From NCBI GenBank assembly GCA_009746045.1, contig RPFO01000310.1, positions 1,946,142 to 2,010,141 on the forward strand: a stretch of 64,000 nucleotides of DNA. Direction: 5' to 3'. The DNA is from Mesostigma viride. Lineage: Eukaryota > Streptophyta > Mesostigmatophyceae > Mesostigmatales > Mesostigmataceae. Position numbers and translations under genes: made by a program. This document shows, one piece after another, positions 34,940-47,200 of this stretch (position 1 is the stretch's first letter; each line of letters starts with the position of its first letter). Below the pieces are notes generated by a model, which had not been told where the DNA came from, ran no database searches, and saw nothing but the letters and a program-made list of their open reading frames with translations.

Positions 34940-35110
34940 GGCTGATGGGTGGGGGTGAGCGGAGCCGCGAAAACTTACTAAGCTAACTCTGAGCTAATCT
35001 AATCTAAGCTACAAAAATCCTAGCTACTCTACTCTGACAGCAAAGGCGCCCTTTCCTCCTGGGGGGGGCGGGGCTTGCCCACAGGGCCGGGGCTGGCCGG
35101 CGTGTGGGCC
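34940..35110 (-). mobile_element. LINE (family beta-like) C terminus and 3' UTR
   Basis: On the minus strand it reads a Gly/Pro-rich VGKPRPPPGGKG tail, stop, then a 3' UTR homologous to 1205-1310 and 34440-34520 (TAGCTAGGATTTTTGTAGC..., CACCCCCACCCATCA). It lacks the terminal stem-loop. Confidence 0.6.
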
Positions 35111-35468
35111 TGGACAATGGTCTCAGTGCCACCTCTTAGATTGCGATCCTGCATAGCAGTCCAAGCAAGAGATAGAGAGGAAGGAAATGCGGTGTTCAAA
35201 CTCCCCCCTCTGAGGGGGCCGTTGGGCGCGGTCAGCGGGCCTGCATGCGAGCTGGGAGTGCCATCGGCGCCATGTGCTCCTCCAGCACAGCGTGGACGGC
35301 CGCCTTCATGTCCGGCATCCGTGCTGTCGGGGGGGCGTTGTGAGCATTAATTGCGCAGTGGGGGGCTGGTTCCGCATTAGGGCCAACTAGGGCGCGGACG
35401 CGCCCCCTGCTAGCTATAGGCCCAAATCCTTGACTTTCAAATGTGCACATGCATGGTCGCAAATGCAG
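35111..35468. other. Probable LINE-derived remainder
   Basis: A short minus-strand frame (MPDMKAAVHAVLEEHMAPM) resembles the start of an ORF1 helical segment, but the evidence is thin. Nothing else definable. Confidence 0.35.
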
Positions 35469-35470
35469 TA

Positions 35471-36227
35471 CAGTCAATCCCGCGTTAAGTTACGATCAGG
35501 TGCCGGCGAAATTCTTGGCGTCGTAACTTAACGGTAGAATTAGGCAGCCTTGCAGCCAAAACCCTTCTATACTCTGACGGACTTCTATATGGCATTTGAC
35601 AGCTTTCATATATCAAGCCCGATTCAGCTGCAGCATGATCAAGGCCGCTCAAAGTACGGGATTTCGTACCATTTCTGGATGCGGCGAGGCTGGGCGATGT
35701 GGGATGCTTGGGTGATAGGCTGATAGCGAGGCTGCGCAGCTGCGACTTCGCTAGTTCACCTCGATGTTCAGATCGATCCGGCTGAGCAGTTCATCCTGCC
35801 GTAGCCTGGCGCTAGCTATCAGTGTTCTGTGACTCAGACTGTAGTCTGTGTTTCTGTGTTCCGGGAATCCGCCGGGTTCCCTGTTCCCTCGCCACTGCGG
35901 AGCTCGGCCACTGCGGAGCATTCAGCATGGCCTATTTTGCTTCCTATACAAAATGTAACGTGTCAATCATAGCTAGATAGAGTTGTCTCACCCGCTATTA
36001 GCATAGCGGGTCCCCGGCCAGCCTATTCCGGAGTCCGGAGTAATCTGAACAAAAAATGGCCTCCTCCGCAGCCAAAAGTAGCCTAGAGCTGACGCCTACA
36101 GTTTGGCTCAATGCCGCGTTAAGTTACGATGGCACCCATTACAGTTGCCGCCCACACTTCGGCGTCGTAACTTAACGCGGGAACGTAACCTTAAGAATAT
36201 CATAGTTACATAACGCGCGAATGAATG
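35471..36227. mobile_element. pogo-like non-autonomous TIR element (diverged copy)
   Basis: Begins TA|CAGTCAATCCCGCGTTAAGT and ends ...TAACGCGCGAATGAATG|TA, a decayed copy of the TIR seen intact at 42878-43774. The interiors match (CTCTGACGGACTTCTATAYGGCATT near the left end and ATGGCCTCCTCCGCAGCCAAAA near the right end). There is no transposase. Each end also contains an inner inverted copy of the TIR core, making foldback termini. Confidence 0.7.
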
Positions 36228-36229
36228 TA

Positions 36230-37069
36230 AAGTTCTAGCTCGTCAGGATGACGAGGCGTTGGTATTCCACCGGCTCGGTGAGCAGCGTTTACCAGGTTGA
36301 TTAACAATCGAGAGTCTCGCCAGGGCCAGGCATGGTAATCCAGCGATTCTTTGCCAGGAAGCCGAGGCCCTCACCACAGTGTGGCTTATTAAGCGCCGGC
36401 CATCAATTCAAACAGGCAAAACTGCCCGTGGCCTGGGCGGAAGCAGCGGGCTGGCCTCAAATGCGCGTGAGAGTCCAGTGCAGCGGCAGGCCCGCTTGGG
36501 CGTGGGCGACGAACTGGGGGTGGAATTCTGCGAGGCGGTGCTGGCCGGTAAACCGGGGGGGAGCTAGGGCTTGAATCAGCGCTTGAAGGGCAGCGTCCAG
36601 AGGAGGTGCTCAGCGCTGTCGACTGGGATGATTGCGGCGGCTGTGATGCCGGCTTAATGCCTGAAGCTGTCGGCTGGTTTGTCGAGGCAGCGTTTTGTTG
36701 ACATGGTGCACAGTTTTTGTTCAATCTTGCGTTATAGCCGGAGCCGATTGGCTGCGCTGAATGTCTCCTTGATAATGGCGGATGCGTCTTGAGGAAACAC
36801 ATCGAATGCAATTGATCCGACTGAATTTAGAGCTCAGACGCAAGAGTTCTGAGCTCTGCCGTACGTCAGCCATGATCTGTTAGTAATGTGGCACATTTGT
36901 GGACTCGACAACTATATATTTAGTTGTCTCCTTGATATATTTCTGCTGGTTGTCTCCTTGATATGCCCGAAAGCTGCACTTGAATAATTGCATGCCAGCC
37001 GATCATGCGCGTGAGATCGATCTGATAAAGCAGAGCCACATGCTGAACAAGGCTATACATATCCATCTC
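36230..37069. other. Gene-free stretch with repeated Penelope terminal motifs
   Basis: No gene. The terminal motif GTCTCCTTGAT occurs at 36763, 36926 and 36951 without the rest of the element, so these are minimal 3'-end copies or a preferred junction sequence. Confidence 0.45.
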
Positions 37070-37183
37070 CATTCATTTTCATCATCCTGAACGACTCGAA
37101 CACGCGGACAAGATAACGGCAGGCTCGAGCTACCATGGTCCGGATTCTCCCGATTTCTGGCCTGCGCTGGTTGTCTCCTTGAT
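37070..37183 (+). mobile_element. Penelope-like element, last ~110 bp
   Basis: Nearly identical to the end of the copies at 22064-22454 and 30084-30474, from CATCTCCATTCAT through CTCGAGCTACCATGG to GTTGTCTCCTTGAT. A partial further copy follows at about 37185-37245. Confidence 0.8.
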
Positions 37184-37249
37184 ATCCATCTCCATTCATA
37201 TTCATATAGTTGTCTCTCTTAATTTTCATCATCCTGAACGACTTGAAAA

Positions 37250-39249
37250 CAGACAGCTATATGCATGACTAATCTGCTGAGCTGAGAATACAATGCCGTA
37301 CGATAGAAAAAAGAAGTGTAATAAATTTTCTTCAAGGCAAGCGTACCCTGGTCAGACCAGGTAGGGGAAATTGAGGAGAATGGAAACTTACGCATTGGCA
37401 TATATAAACAGTGGCATGCGCATTGAGACAAGCTAGCCACCTGTACAGGCACTAAAACCATTGTTGTGGACAATCCTCAAGGACCCTGCCAGGGACAGCT
37501 TATTAGATTGCCTTTCTGGATTCCCCTTGGAAGGATATCTCTACTACCCTGACAGGTTCTATTTTTGTACATGCTGCGTCCCTTGATACCGGTCACCTTG
37601 ATGAGATAGCTAGACAACCTTACTCCACTCTCCCTGCGACCACAGTTGGTAGGCAGCAGGCAGTGAACAGTTCTAGCAGACACTTGTAGACACACGTGGG
37701 GATCCCACGGAAACTACTGCAGCCTTGCTCTAGGCTGCACACCGTATTCTTGAGTCAAAAGTTTGGCTAAAAAATCACATCTTTTTGGCAAAGCGTCGGG
37801 TTTCAATTGCCCGTTTTGTGCACGGACATTAGCCGGTCGACTTGGCTTGCCCAATTCGGACATCTCCTGCACCAGCGCAGCAAATGATTGGAGCTTGGGA
37901 ACATAAAGTGAACTGAGACAGCTGGGGCCATGGCGAATGCAACCCTTTCCCCATCACTTCTGCAATGAAGCCAGCATCTGGCACACTCGAGGAGTCCCGC
38001 ACATGTCCAGCAAGGTGCACCATCACTTCAATGGCGATGCAGCGAGGATGGGGTATTGTTCCAGAGGCGGTGATGCCAAAAGCAAACATCCAACATGGTC
38101 ACTTCCAGCTGATCCCACATCGGACACATACCCAAGCCCGCCCTCATTTTAAAACCAAGCGATGGAGGGCAGGCTGTAAGGCCTGAAGACCTGCCACACT
38201 AGGGCCGTATAGAGGGCAGAACATCCATCGGGGGCCAAGGGTAGGGAATCCACAGAGGCACTTCCCTCTGCCATACCATGCCAGGTCATATCCCGCCACC
38301 TGAGTGACGACAGCTGCAACTTGGCCAATGCGTTGCCCTCCGCCCTGCCACCATACATAGTAGGGGCGCTGCCTATTACCACTTAAGGCTTGAGATGGAC
38401 GACGGCACCAGGCAGGTATGATGGGGGACGCCGCCGTGCTTGGAGCAAACGCCACCTATCCTCGGGGCAATCACCGGCGCTCGTGTCATGAAAAATGGGG
38501 GGGAGTGGAGCCGTGATGCCGTCAACGAGGATGATGGCACACGTCACTGATGGGTCGTGGATATTGGCATGCAACGCTGGGGAGGAGCGCGCGTTACGCC
38601 CATGCCAGGCGACAGACCAAGGAAGCCATGTAATGTCCCCAAGCAAGCCTTCCTTGGTCTTTTGACACTGCCCCGTGCATCATGCATCCATCAAATCGCA
38701 GACGGGCCTGGCTCCTCCCCCTCCTCCCCCCCCCTTGATATCTGTAATCCCGTTTACGTACTCTATGCCATTGTTTCACCCAAGTCTCTCCCTTGCGCCT
38801 CCCAGGCCACCGCTGCAGGAGCCATCCATGCTCAGCGCCCAGAGGGCCCCTCCTTGGTTTCAAAACCACAATCCACTGGTCACCAAGGACGATGCTTCGC
38901 GTGAAGCAGCCAACCTCAGGTCACCAAGGAAGTGGATTGCCTGCTCCACTGCAAATCCCAACCCCCCAGGTGGAGCAACGTAGACAAAGTTTCTATTCAA
39001 TGAGCGAACCTCATCATGGCCCCCAGCTGCATCAGCCGCCCACTCCCCCTCTTGTCCCCCCCCCGCACACTGAAACAGTGACCTCCCAAGTGCCTAGCTT
39101 TCCAAAAATACCTCGGCGCACCCTCCGCAAACCCAACATCGGGCCTTCCAGCCGCCAAACCCACCCAGCCATGATGCAGCAATTCCCCGCACCCCCCCAC
39201 CCCACCCCACCCCACCCCACCCCACCCCCCGGCGCCGATCTTCCAAAAA
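37250..39249. other. Gene-free stretch downstream of pyruvate kinase
   Basis: No frame resembles a known protein. The high-coordinate end is presumably the kinase 3' UTR. The segment 39090-39130 (TTCCAAAAATACCTCGGCG then CACCCTCCGC) resembles 39240-39270 across the kinase stop codon, a possible duplicate of the gene end. Confidence 0.4.
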
Positions 39250-42200
39250 TTAGCTGGGTGCGCCCTCCACCTCGACAATCTTCACGACGGGCCCATCCGA
39301 GGACCTCTGCGAGACGACCACCAGGTCGTGCGGGTTGATCAGCATGTGCTTGATACCGTAGTGGATCGCGTGATTGAGCAGGAACTCGTCGCGCGCCATG
39401 CCGGACTCGTTCACCGTCTGGCGCGACGCGAGCACCGGGAAGAGGCCCCGGGAGATGAGCGTCTGGCGCGCGGGGTACTGCCCCGTGAAGTGCCACGTGA
39501 GCTGGTCGGTGGTGACCACGGGGACCACCACGGTGAGGATGGGCACGGGTGGGCGGTACTTTGCGAGCAGGCGCGCGGCCTTGCCGGACTCGGTGAACAC
39601 GATCACTAGCGAAGCCTTGATCTTGTCGGCGCAGCGCACGGCCGAGGAGGCCATGCTGTCCAAGTGGCTCATCGGGAGGGGTGTTGCCGCCAGCACGCGC
39701 TTGTAGTGGAGGCTGTGGTTGAAGACACGCTCCGCCTGGCGGGTGGGGAGCGTGGGGAGGGGCACGGATTTGCGTTGGATTGTTGCATTGCCTGGGATCA
39801 GACTACATTGAAAATAGACTCGTGATGAAAGTGAAACTATAGTAGTATAAGATCAGTCGGGGCATGGAGAGAAATATGGGGAAGGCCGGGGGGCAGGAGT
39901 AGTGCTTGTTTCACACTTTTTTGTGCAGCCGGCGCCAAAACGAGCACGGGGCAGGAGGGGGAATGAGAGGGGGATGAAAGAGGGAAAATGTGAGTGAGGA
40001 AAAGATGTGGATGGAAGCATGAGGGGAGGGTACGGGGCGTAGATAATGGAGATGTAGATTGTGGTGGGGGGAAAAGGGGCAGAGGGGGTGGGTGGAGGAG
40101 AAAGCCAGCAGTGGATTGGAGAGAGGAAACCAGGGGTACAACCCAAAGGTTGTATGCGTGGTTGGGTAATGAATGATTAGGTACTCGCCTACCCAAGTGT
40201 TTTGATTCATCAAGCATTGATTAGTCTGATTAGTTATAGTATAGGGCCGGGCATGGCCCTGAGTGGCCCGGTGCGGCCATGGAAGGTGAGCCAATGTACA
40301 TACTCAGTTCATGACCTGTCTGCTTGGGGCCGTGCGGCACGGCGCAGGCGCGACGCGGTAACCTTTGAACTGTGGGCTGCAGGCGGCCGGGTTTGCCCCC
40401 GCACAGTTGATGCGACCCAAAATGAAGCCCATGAAAAGAAGTTTGCGAGGTCGATTCGCAAAGTAGTTTGACGCAAAGTGATCTTGACCACTACGGTATT
40501 CAACGCAGGTGGATGAAAAAGGTATTCAACTGGTCATAATACACCTCCAAGGATAAATGTACTGAGAACACTTACTCTAGGGTGCATATGCCACAAACTT
40601 AAGTGCCACACATTCATATTTTCCCAGTAAGCTGTCGCCACATCCATCCTCAGCCCAGTGCTCGCTCACCCATACCCTTGTTTAATCCTAGCAGCTGGTA
40701 AAACAATGAAGATCCCCCTGCGCCTGATTGACATTGGTTAGGTTGATGTTGAAATTTGGTTAGGTTGATATTCTGGCTCTTTGTCTTCATTTACCAATGA
40801 TGTGCCTCTACCAACACCACCATTCCAGGGTGACAGCACTCTCACCACAGAACCACGCAGTCCCGATATGATTAGTTTTATAAATTGATTAGCTTTATAA
40901 TACAAGATACCCACCTACTACTGCTACTGAAACTTACACACATACACCATTCTAATAAAACTCAAACAGGTGTGCCCATTTACCTACAATGTCTCTTTAC
41001 CAACGACATCGTCCACACGTAATAACACACTCCACGCTTTTAACAACAATGCTATTTTTCGTGATATCTGTATCCTTTTTTATATTACCCACCTGACAGT
41101 GCTACCATCCCCCCTACCTACTAATAAAATTAATTACATACTACTATGTAGTATACTAATGCTAAATACACTAATGATTATGACTGTACTACATAACTAA
41201 AAATATAAACAAAGGTAAAATGTGCTAACGTGTGACCACAAATAAATATCGCCCTTTACCAGCACCAATGCCCCCCACCCACCTCCTGGCAGATCGCCAG
41301 CACGGTCGAGACGGCCTGGATCGGGTATCGGCCGCGCACCGTCTCCGCACCCAACAGGATCGCGTCGGCGCCATCCAGGACCGCATTCGCGACATCCGTG
41401 GCCTCGGCACGTGTGGGCCGAGGGGCGTCGGTCATCGTGTCGACGACACGTGTCAAGATGACGGGCTTGCCCGCCATGTTGGCGCGGTGGATCAGCATCT
41501 TCTGGATCATGAACATCTTCTCAGGGGAGAACTCGATGCCCAGGGACCCTCGGGAGATGATGATACCATCCGAGGCCTCGAGGATCTCCTCCGAATTCTC
41601 AAACCCCTGCAGGTTCTCGATCTTGGCGATGACACGTGTCTCCGAGAGACCGGCCTCCTTGAGCACCTTGCGGCAGTCGTGGATATCCTGGGCCGTACGG
41701 GTGAAAGCGAGCGAGATGAAGTCGATGCCGTTGGCGACGCCCCACGTCTTGATGTAGTGGACGTCCTTCTCGGACAGCGTCGGCATGTCGACGACCACGC
41801 GCGCGATCTGGACGGTCAGGAGGGAGCCCCCCAGGGTGGCCGTGTTCTTACAGCGGCACATCACGCTCCCTTCCGACACGCTGTCCACCTCGAGCCACAC
41901 GGAGGAGGTCTCGCTTCCCGTGAACAGGTACTGGCCCACGAAGACCTCCGTGCCGACTTGGCACGCCTTCGCCAGCCCGGGGAATGAGACCGGCAGACAT
42001 GTCTCCGAGGGCGTGCGAGTCGTGTCCGTTGACAATTCAAGCATCTGCCCTGCCTGCACTATAATGGGAGGAGCATTGGGGTTAAGAGTCACATTAATTT
42101 CGGGCCCGGCGGTATCCATCATGGTCGCGCAGAGATAGCCCGTGTTGATGACCGCCTGGCGCAGCCTGTCAATGGTTTCCTGGTGATAATCTGCATCTCC

Positions 42201-42395
42201 CCACGAGAAATCGACACGAGCTACATTCATGCCAGCCCGAAGCATCTTCTCCAAAATTTCGACAGTGTGCGACTCGGGCCCCAACGTGGCGATAATCTTC
42301 GTCTGGGTGCGGAATGGCTTGGCGCTCCCATGGAGGTCATCCGCGTCTAGAATAGACGCGAGCCTTACCGGCTCTTCCAGCAAAAGTTCCGCCAT
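39250..42395 (-). CDS. Pyruvate kinase, plant cytosolic type; two exons
   Basis: Converts phosphoenolpyruvate and ADP to pyruvate and ATP, the last step of glycolysis. Exon 1 is 42395-41283 and exon 2 39735-39250 (phase 0, GT-AG, intron 1,547 bp), giving 532 aa. Landmarks: TKIIATLGPES; MNVARVDFSWGDADYHQET (FSWG is the plant cytosolic form, where animals and bacteria have NFSHG); MMDTAGPEINV; active-site Lys in VIAKIENLQGF; GIIISRGSLGIE; TRVVDTMTDAPRPTRAEATD; DAILLGAETVRGRYP. Exon 2 is the C-terminal domain (MASSAVRCADKIKASLVIVF, ARLLAKYRPPVPILTVVVP). The N terminus has no obvious transit peptide, consistent with a cytosolic enzyme. The donor follows CAG GAG at 41283. Confidence 0.93.
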
Positions 42396-42875
42396 CGCCG
42401 CCGCTACGTATAATCACGAAGGAAGGCCTGGAATAATGCCCGAGCCGCCTCCTGCGTTGGCGGTTGGCCAATGCGGTGGATAATGGATGATGGAAATACG
42501 CCCAACTTCTGCCCCGCCCCGCCCTGCAGGCTGCATGCCCACAACCAGGCAACTTGCTACGGCTTCCGGCAGCGGGCAGCCGCCAGTGCCTCGTACCGTA
42601 CGCTCTGCTTCTCCGAGCCACTCGCTGTAAAGTCCATTCGTTTGATGCGACGAGCTGCTTCATGTCCACCTAATCACAGTGGCCAGAACTAGGGATCTGG
42701 TCCGGGTCTGGTTGTAACAAGCAAAGACATCAGAAGCTTGCAGAAGCCACAAGGGTGCGCGATGTTTTGGCGTTTGGCCGGCCACCGACCACGTCGTAGT
42801 GGCTGGCCGGCAGCCGTCCGTGTGTCCATTAATATGGTTGGCCATAGATGGTTGTTTGGGTAACTTGGCTGGATC
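42396..42875. promoter_or_regulatory. Upstream region of pyruvate kinase
   Basis: No gene. It contains the presumptive promoter and is bounded by a pogo-like element at 42878. No defined box recognised. Confidence 0.3.
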
Positions 42876-42877
42876 TA

Positions 42878-43774
42878 CAGTCATTCCCGCGTTAAGTTGC
42901 GATCGCCCCCTCAAACTTGGCGCCGCAACTTAACGCGGGAACGCAACTTAACGGTAGAATTAGGCTAGCAGCCCACCACCTCCTCCTCTGACGGACTTCT
43001 ATACGGCATTCGACAGCTCTCGTCAAGCCCGATCCAGCTGCAGCGTCAAAGCCGGCCGAAGTCCATTTTCCAGGCCAGATATTTTGGACAAAGGCGGGCT
43101 GCAAAACACGCCGTGGGCAGCCACGCAGTGCCTGCGTTTTATACCACAACTGCGTGTGTTTTAACCCTCTTCGACTCTCTTTTTGGCGGGTTGCTTAATT
43201 GCCAACCGGCTTAACGCCGGTTTGATTGTGACAAAACATGGGAACAGTCGCGAGGGAAGCTTCATCAGTTTGCTCATGTCAATGGCCTGCATGTAAACAC
43301 CGCTATAATAACAGGCAGCGAGACTGCCTGTGGCCTCAACGTCCTTGTCTTTGCCCTTCTGTGGTGCATTCGGCATGATGGTGGTAATTATTTCCGGCAA
43401 GATGTCTCAATTACAGACGGCCCCTGCATGGTCGTGGATTCTTATGTACCGCAGCCCGGCCGCAGGCTGCAAAACTGAATTTGCCGTAACTGGTTGCACT
43501 ATTCGCGCTTTTCACCTAAGCCAGCAGGCGGGGAAATTTGCGCGCCGGTGGGGCTTGCGTATTTTGCCGCCTAAAATCACGTAGGGGGTCCGGACTTGGC
43601 AAAACATGGCCTCCTGCGCGGCCAAAAATGGCCTGACACCTACAAATTGAGTCATTACCGCGTTAAGTTGCGATGGCCTCCATGCTTAAGTTGCGGTCGC
43701 CCCCCAAACTTCGGCGCCGCAACTTAACGCGGGAACGCAACCTTAAGAAACGCAACTTAACGCGGGAATGACTG
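42878..43774. mobile_element. pogo-like (Tc1/mariner-type) non-autonomous element, intact ends
   Basis: 897 bp, flanked by TA on both sides (42876-42877, 43775-43776). The ends CAGTCATTCCCGCGTTAAGT and its reverse complement are perfect over at least 20 bp. TA duplication with CAGT ends is typical of the Tc1/mariner/pogo superfamily. Inner inverted copies of GCGTTAAGTTGCG near each end give foldback termini. Two frames of about 80 codons (43400-43161 minus, 43330-43584 plus) are unrecognised. It shares its interior with 35471-36227. Confidence 0.8.
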
Positions 43775-43776
43775 TA

Positions 43777-44271
43777 CTAGACGTTCTGCCAATGCGATCT
43801 TCTATGCATGGGGAAGCACAAGCCAAGGCTTTAGCTATAAGATTTTTTTAGCGGCATTTTCCCATGAACTGCCACGTGTGAGCCCGAGACTTGAACTGGA
43901 GGGAAAATCGCTTTCTAGCATGGACACAATATTTGAAGAAAATGCTCACTGCTCACTGCCCACCTGCACGCCAGAAAGGACACCAAACTTGCCATCTCGG
44001 CCAGCGACGACCCCTCTTTGTTCGGCTACCTTCGTCCTTGCAACCACGAAGGTGCGAGATGGGTGCATAGCACGTGGTTATTTATGGGATTTCTATTAAA
44101 GGCGAAGCGGCATTACAGATGTCTAGCTTTCTTCGAAGCGGACGGTGCTGATAGATACCGGGGCAGGAATTTCCCGTCATATACGTGCGCGAGGACAATT
44201 TCGTTATAGCATCCGGTCGTAGCACAGGGTCGACCTATTTAAACCTTGTCACCGTACCCTTCGATTCCAGC
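43777..44271 (+). promoter_or_regulatory. Upstream region of SAMHD1-like gene 1
   Basis: No gene seen. TATTTAAA at 44236-44243, about 30 bp before the ATG, could act as a TATA element. Confidence 0.35.
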
Positions 44272-47200
44272 ATGGAGGGCGGTGAGTTCTTTTCCGCCAG
44301 CCAATCTGAGAAGACGTACTCCTGGACATCCGGAGCGAAAAACGTGATGGACCCAGTGCATGGCTACGTCGAGCTGCCTGCCGAAGCTTGGAGATTCATC
44401 GATACGCAGCAGTGCCAGCGCTTAGGAGACATCAAGGTAACGGTAACAGTAAAACAGACATGCCATACGGTGGTGATTTACACCCCGGGTTTTGTCGGCA
44501 GTTCCGGGGAAAGGAGATGTATATGTGCGAGCGGCTGTTTGACGTCATTCGGGCTTGCTTGTGGTGACGCTTTTTCCAGGCCTGAAACATCTGGTTACAG
44601 CATCTGATGGTCTTCCTCGTCTCATTCTTTCCTACTTTGGTTGGCCCTGTCATCTACGTCTCACTGTTTACCACATCAGATGTATTTCAGTTTTGTAACG
44701 TGCACACAGCCACCACTGCGATATGTCAAGCGTTAATAAATCCTATTTATCTAATACTGGGGAAACGACAAGCTAGGTCCTTCTTGGTTTGAAGGTGAGT
44801 ATCATGGGACGTAATCGTGAAGCATCCCGGTGAACAGTTATTGAGAACATCCCTGTGGATTTTGTTTGCTTGAGAATTTTTGCGGGACAACTTTTGTTTG
44901 CGGGAGGACCTTTGTTTGCGGGAAAATTGGGTGGAAAACTTGAGGGATGGCTAGTACTGGCTGTGCTCAGGAAAGTCCGCGAGCGAACACCTCCATGAAG
45001 ATGCTCTCTGGTGAGTTATTTTAAGTACTGGAAGGGAGACTTCAGACTTGGGTGTGAATGTCGAAAGCGTTGGAGCTCCCATTGGGATGAGCAAGATGTT
45101 AAGGTCAGTGAGCAAACACCGCCAAATAAAATGTCTCCGTTGGTGGACGCCCCCCCACCCAGTAACTTAGCACGCCCTGTTTGTGTGTGGGCATCTTGCC
45201 TTTCAATCACGCGCTGTTTCATATTTCCTTTCCTTAATTCCAACGCTTATTACTATTTCATCTTGTCTTTTCTTTCATCACTTCCTACTTTTTTATTTTT
45301 TTTTTCCCTTGCTATTTAATCTTTTCGACTTTCCCACCATCAGTAGCTCAGCATGCCTGTTTGTGCGTGCGCAGTGCTTCTTCTTTTTTCTCTCTTATAC
45401 CAAAACACTTGGTCGTATTCTCCCCAAGCACCTCCCTTGGAGGCTCTAAAAGACAAGTCTTTTATCAATACCAATTCAGGTTTCGCCTAAGTTTTTTTTT
45501 TCATCAATATTTCCCTGGCGCTCTCCCTACACACCTTTGTCCTTACTCACTCTTGTCCCTGCCCCTTCACACTTTTCCTTTTTGCTGTCCACGCCCCCAC
45601 CCCCCAACCCCAACCCCAACCCCCAGCAACTCGGCACGACTCACCTGGTTTACCCTGGCGCCTGCCATTCCCGCAAAGAGCACTCCCTGGGCGTCCTGCA
45701 CCTATCCAACGAGCTCATCCAGCACATCTACTCGCATCAAAAGGAGGAGCTTGGGCTCGAGCCCATCGACGTCATCGCGGTCCGACTGGGCGGGCTGTGC
45801 CACGATTGGGGCCACGGCCCCTTCTCCCACGTCTTCGACAATGAGTTCTTGCCCGCCGTGCGCCCAGGGTGTCCCTGGACGCACGAGCAAATGTCGGCCG
45901 ACATGCTGGACTATGCGATCGACGCGAATTACATCGACTTGGATGACTGCAAGCTGTCCAACCCTGGGGACGTCGACATGTCCGCAGCGATCAAGCTCGC
46001 GAAGGAGATCATCGTGGCGGCCAAGGACGGGTATGATGTCACCCGCTCGCACCGAGAGAAGGCATGGCTGATGGGGATCGTGGCCAATCCCAAGAGCGGG
46101 ATGGACGTGGACAAGTGGGACTATGTGCAGCGGGACGGGTACCACTGCGGAATAAAAATAGCGTTCGACCACAGGCTGCTGCTCCAGAACTCCAAAGTAC
46201 AGGACAACGAGCTCTGCTTCAGGGTCAACGCGATGTCGACCTGTTACAGCCTCTTCCAGACGCGGGCGCGGCTGTTCACGGATGTCTACACACACCGCAC
46301 GGGCAAGGCATGCGAGTTTATGGTACGGGACGCGCTCATCGCGGCCGACCCCGTCCTAAAGCTGTCGGCTGCGATCGACGACCCAGGCAAGTTCACCGCC
46401 CTGAACGACAGCGTGATCAACAGGATCGAGTTCCCTGACGAGGACAAGGCGGAGGGGCTGGCGGCTGCGCGGGAGATCGTGAGGCGGCTGCGGCGGCGGG
46501 ATTTGTACCAGTTTGTCAACCAGTATATCGTCCCAGGGCTCACGGACAGCGAGGTGTCCAACTACCCAAAGGTGAGGGGATGGTGAACGGGTGGCGAGGT
46601 GTCCAAGGACCCAAAGGTGAGGGGATGGTGGAGGGGAGGCGAGGTGTCCAACGACCCAAAGGTGAGGAGGGAGGGATGGGAGATGTGCAAAGTAGCCCGG
46701 ACGAGGGGATGGGATTACATATGCTATGCTGATGTAGCAAGACTCACGAGGGGGGCGGGAAAGGGGAAATAAACAAGATGTCCAACTACCCATGTGAGGG
46801 ATCGGCCCAACAACGGATCATGCCGATCCCTGCAACATGGGAGGGATCTGGAAGTGACCGAAAGAATTACTACTGGGACGTGACCGCACGGGCCACGCGC
46901 AGACATGGAACCCATCCCTCATCGGATGCCCACTTTCTTACTTGCCCTGCCACCCCCCCCCCTTGGCCCCCCACGGGCACGCGCTGCCAGGTCACTGCAG
47001 AGCACATCAGCCAGCACCTCCCCTATGACGGCATGGGCACCCGGCTGAGCGCCGCTGACATCATCGTGGAGAACCTGGTGCTGCACCACGGTATGAAGGC
47101 GCAGAACCCGGTGGAGGCAATCCGCTTCTTCGACCCTCACCGAGAGGACACCTTCCAGGTGAGGGGAGGAGGGGCGCTCTTAGTAACTGTCCGTAGCTGT

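Noticed and set aside
39832-41200. Small frames between the two pyruvate kinase exons
   Set aside because: They lie within the 1,547-bp intron, which joins two halves of one enzyme in phase; none has a recognisable domain.
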